Assembly (NCBI GenBank): GCA_040509515.1
Contig: JBEVKV010000616.1
Span: 1 to 14,884 of the forward strand
Direction: 5' to 3'
Source of the DNA: QHXN01 sp040509515
GTDB lineage: Bacteria > Acidobacteriota > Blastocatellia > Pyrinomonadales > Pyrinomonadaceae
Length of the DNA stretch: 14,884 nucleotides
Made by a program: the position numbers and the translations under genes. Below, piece after piece: positions 12,527 to 14,884 of this stretch. The notes beneath the pieces are model-generated. The model was given only the letters and a program-made list of their open reading frames with translations, made no database searches and was not told the DNA's origin. Numbering within the stretch: the stretch's first letter is position 1; each line of letters starts with the position of its first letter.

Positions 12527-14884
12527 GTGCACAGACTACTGATCTCGTTCGCCCTCCTGCTCTGTCTCTGCGCGCCGCTCGCGGCGCAGGCCGAGTCCCC
12601 GCTCATCCTTCGCAGCCCGACGGTCAGCCGCGACGCGGTGGCCTTCGTCTTCGCCGGCGACATCTGGCTCGTCGGGCGCGGGGGCGGCGACGCGCGCCGC
12701 CTGACGACCGGCGTCGGCACGGAGGCGACGCCTTACTTCTCGCCCGACGGCAAGCTCATCGCCTTCACCGGCGAGTACGAGGGCAACGCCGACGTGTACG
12801 TCGTCGAGGCGTCGGGCGGCGTGCCGCGCCGGCTGACGTACCACCCGGGCGCGGACATCGCGCAGGGCTGGACGCCGGACGGCGGGGCCGTTCTCTTCCG
12901 CTCGGGGCGCGACAGCGCGAACTTCACGCCGCGCCTCTTCACGATGCCGCTCGCGGGCGGGCACCCGTCCGAGATACCTCTGCCGCAGGCGTCCGAGGCC
13001 AGCTACTCGCCCGACGGCCGGCGGCTCGCCTACGTCCCGCTGGCGCGCGCCTTCCAGATGTGGAAGAAGTACAGGGGCGGGCGGACGACGCCCATCTGGG
13101 TCGCCGACCTCGCCGACTCTTCAATCGAGAAACTGCCGCGCGAGAACTCGAACGACTTTAACCCGATGTGGGTCGGCGACCGCGTCTACTTCCTCTCCGA
13201 CCGCGGCGGCGCCGTCACCATCTACGCCTACGACGCGCGCACGCGACGCGTCGAGCAGGTGGTGAAGAACACCGGGATGGACATCAAGTCGGCGGCGGCG
13301 GGCGACGGCGTCATCGTCTACGAGCAGTTCGGCTCGCTCCACACGCTCGACCTCGGGTCGGGGCGGACGCAGGCGCTCGCGGTGCGCGTCGAGGGCGACC
13401 TGCCGTCGGTGCGCCCGCGCTTCGCGCGCGTCGGCACGGCCTTGCGCAACGCCTCGCTCTCGCCCTCGGGCGCGCGCGCGCTGTTCGAGGCGCGCGGCGA
13501 GGTCATCACCGTCCCGGCCGAGAAGGGCGACGCGCGCAACCTGACCAACACGCCCGGCGTCGCCGAGCGCGACCCCGCGTGGTCGCCCGACGGCAAGTGG
13601 GTCGCCTACTTCTCCGACGAGTCGGGCGAATACGCGCTGCACCTGCGCTCGCAGTCTGGGATGGGCGAGGTGAAGAAAATAGGGTTGGGCAACCCGCCGT
13701 CATACTTCTACTCGCCGGTCTGGTCGCCCGACTCGAAGAAGGTCGCGTACACGGACAAGCGACTGAACCTCTGGTACGTGGACGTGTCGAAGGCGGGCGC
13801 GGCGCCGGTGCGCGTGGACGCCAACACGTACGACAACCCGTTCCGCGTCGTCGACCCTTCGTGGTCGCCCGACTCGCGCTTCATCGCTTACACGAAGCAG
13901 ATGAAGAACCGGCTCGGCACCGTCTTCATCTACGCGCTCGAAGAGAACAAGACGCGGCAGGTGACGGACAACATGAGCGACGCGCGCTTCGCGCGTTTCG
14001 ACCGCGAGGGCAAGCACCTCTACTTCACCGCCTCGACCAACGCCGGCCCGTCCTCGGGCTGGCTCGACATGTCGAGCTTCGACCGCCCCGTGACGCGCTC
14101 GGCCTACGTCGTCGTGCTGCGCAAAGACCTGCCCTCGCCGCTCGCGCCCGAGTCGGACGAGGAGAAGGTGACCGAGGAGCAGAAGACCAACAACCCCGAC
14201 GACAAGGGCGAGCCCAAGCCCGGCCCGCCCCAGCCGCCGCCCGCGCCGCTCTCGTCCGACAGTTCTGATGTCGTCGCCGAAGCGGGCGACGCCGGCTACC
14301 TCGCGGCGGGCGAGCCCGCGACGACCGTGCAGCAGCCTCCGCAGGGCGGCCCCGGCGGGCCGGGCCGCGGCGGCGCGGGCGCGGCCGCGAAGCCGCCCGA
14401 GCCCGTCCGCATAGACTTCGACGGCATCGACCAGCGCGTGCTGGCGCTGCCCCTCCCGGCGCGCGACTACTCGGGGCTTTACGCCGGCAAGCCCGGCACC
14501 TTCTTCCTGCTCGAAGACGTGACCGGCCCGGAGGTGACGGGGCGCGTCCTGCACCGCTTCGAGATGTCGAAGCGCCGCGCCGAAAAAGTGACCGAGGGCG
14601 TCGTCTCCTTCGACCTCTCGGCCAACGGCGAGAAGATGCTGCTCGGGCTCGGCGGCCCCGGCTTCGCCGTCGCGCGCTGGCTCATCGTCTCGGCGACGCA
14701 GCCCCTGAGGCCCGGCGAGGGGGCGATTAACACCGCCGCGCTCGAAGTCCGCGTCGAGCCGCGCGCGGAGTGGCGGCAGATGTACAAGGAGGCTTGGCGC
14801 ATCCAGCGCGACTTCTTCTACGACCCGAACTACCACGGGCTCGACATCGCGGCGACCGAGAAGCGTTACGAGCCCTACCTCGAA
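12527..14884 (+). CDS. Tricorn-type peptidase homologue, exported; C-terminus cut by window edge
   Basis: There are 786 visible residues, starting at GTG 12527 with GGAG 10 bases upstream. The start is supported by the signal peptide HRLLISFALLLCLCAPLAAQ, so the enzyme should be periplasmic or secreted, unlike the cytoplasmic archaeal tricorn. PD40/WD40-like propeller motifs recur: YFSPDGKLIAFTGEYEGN (70-87), YSPDGRRLAYV (160-170), WSPDGKWVAYFSDESGEY (352-369), WSPDSKKVAYT (399-409) and WSPDSRFIAYT (446-456). A low-complexity Pro/Gly/Glu-rich insertion (about 540-626) precedes further beta repeats. The last residues (EAWRIQRDFFYDPNYHGLD, 755-773) match the start of the tricorn catalytic region; H770 aligns with the family's catalytic histidine. 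The PDZ domain and the nucleophilic Ser/Asp part lie beyond the edge; family members are usually about 1,050-1,100 residues. It probably degrades oligopeptides, using the propeller as a size filter. It is divergent from its neighbours and not evidently tied to polysaccharide synthesis. Confidence 0.92.
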   Translation, partial: MHRLLISFALLLCLCAPLAAQAESPLILRSPTVSRDAVAFVFAGDIWLVGRGGGDARRLTTGVGTEATPYFSPDGKLIAFTGEYEGNADVYVVEASGGVPRRLTYHPGADIAQGWTPDGGAVLFRSGRDSANFTPRLFTMPLAGGHPSEIPLPQASEASYSPDGRRLAYVPLARAFQMWKKYRGGRTTPIWVADLADSSIEKLPRENSNDFNPMWVGDRVYFLSDRGGAVTIYAYDARTRRVEQVVKNTGMDIKSAAAGDGVIVYEQFGSLHTLDLGSGRTQALAVRVEGDLPSVRPRFARVGTALRNASLSPSGARALFEARGEVITVPAEKGDARNLTNTPGVAERDPAWSPDGKWVAYFSDESGEYALHLRSQSGMGEVKKIGLGNPPSYFYSPVWSPDSKKVAYTDKRLNLWYVDVSKAGAAPVRVDANTYDNPFRVVDPSWSPDSRFIAYTKQMKNRLGTVFIYALEENKTRQVTDNMSDARFARFDREGKHLYFTASTNAGPSSGWLDMSSFDRPVTRSAYVVVLRKDLPSPLAPESDEEKVTEEQKTNNPDDKGEPKPGPPQPPPAPLSSDSSDVVAEAGDAGYLAAGEPATTVQQPPQGGPGGPGRGGAGAAAKPPEPVRIDFDGIDQRVLALPLPARDYSGLYAGKPGTFFLLEDVTGPEVTGRVLHRFEMSKRRAEKVTEGVVSFDLSANGEKMLLGLGGPGFAVARWLIVSATQPLRPGEGAINTAALEVRVEPRAEWRQMYKEAWRIQRDFFYDPNYHGLDIAATEKRYEPYLE

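Noticed and set aside
1..14884. CRISPR arrays, insertion sequences, tRNA or rRNA genes
   Set aside because: No regularly spaced repeats, transposase motifs, cloverleaf genes or rRNA segments were seen on reading both strands; this is by eye only.

Overview
The window is very GC-rich bacterial chromosomal DNA (third codon positions almost all G or C) with densely packed genes, many of them starting at GTG. The best guess is an Acidobacteriota member, perhaps Blastocatellia/Pyrinomonadales. This rests on the mix of a signal-peptide-bearing tricorn protease, a sorbosone/PQQ-type sugar dehydrogenase and a LuxR-headed exopolysaccharide operon, and on base composition. It is an inference; there is no rRNA or tRNA gene to settle it.

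Positions 1-10013, all on the minus strand (read right to left), form one exopolysaccharide/O-antigen-type operon of nine genes. In transcription order they are: a LuxR-type regulator with a second, N-terminal helix-turn-helix-like region; a 93-residue lysine-rich protein of unknown function; an outer-membrane polysaccharide export protein (OPX/Wza-like); a fused chain-length regulator and bacterial tyrosine kinase (Wzc-like); two related GT4 glycosyltransferases; a class I SAM methyltransferase; an FkbM-family methyltransferase; and a polytopic O-antigen ligase/polymerase-like protein cut by the left window edge. The last junctions are very tight, with two 4-base GTGA stop/start overlaps and one 3-base gap, so these genes are probably translationally coupled. 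The glycosyltransferases and methyltransferases would build and decorate the repeat unit, the Wzy/WaaL-like protein would polymerise or ligate it, the Wzc-like kinase would set chain length, and the OPX protein would export it. No priming sugar transferase or flippase is visible; they may lie beyond the left edge.

Positions 10014-10536 form a 523-base intergenic region. It holds a near-consensus sigma-70 promoter facing the operon (TTGACA, 16-base spacer, TAGAAT), a leader of about 330 bases with hairpins and a repeated 12-mer, and a perfect 16-base inverted repeat that probably terminates the gene to its right.

Positions 10537-12336, minus strand, hold two exported-protein genes that probably form an operon: a small secreted two-cysteine beta-rich protein and a sugar dehydrogenase of the sorbosone dehydrogenase/soluble glucose dehydrogenase type. 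A 190-base divergent promoter region (12337-12526) separates them from a plus-strand tricorn-protease homologue with a signal peptide. That gene runs off the right edge just after the start of its catalytic part.
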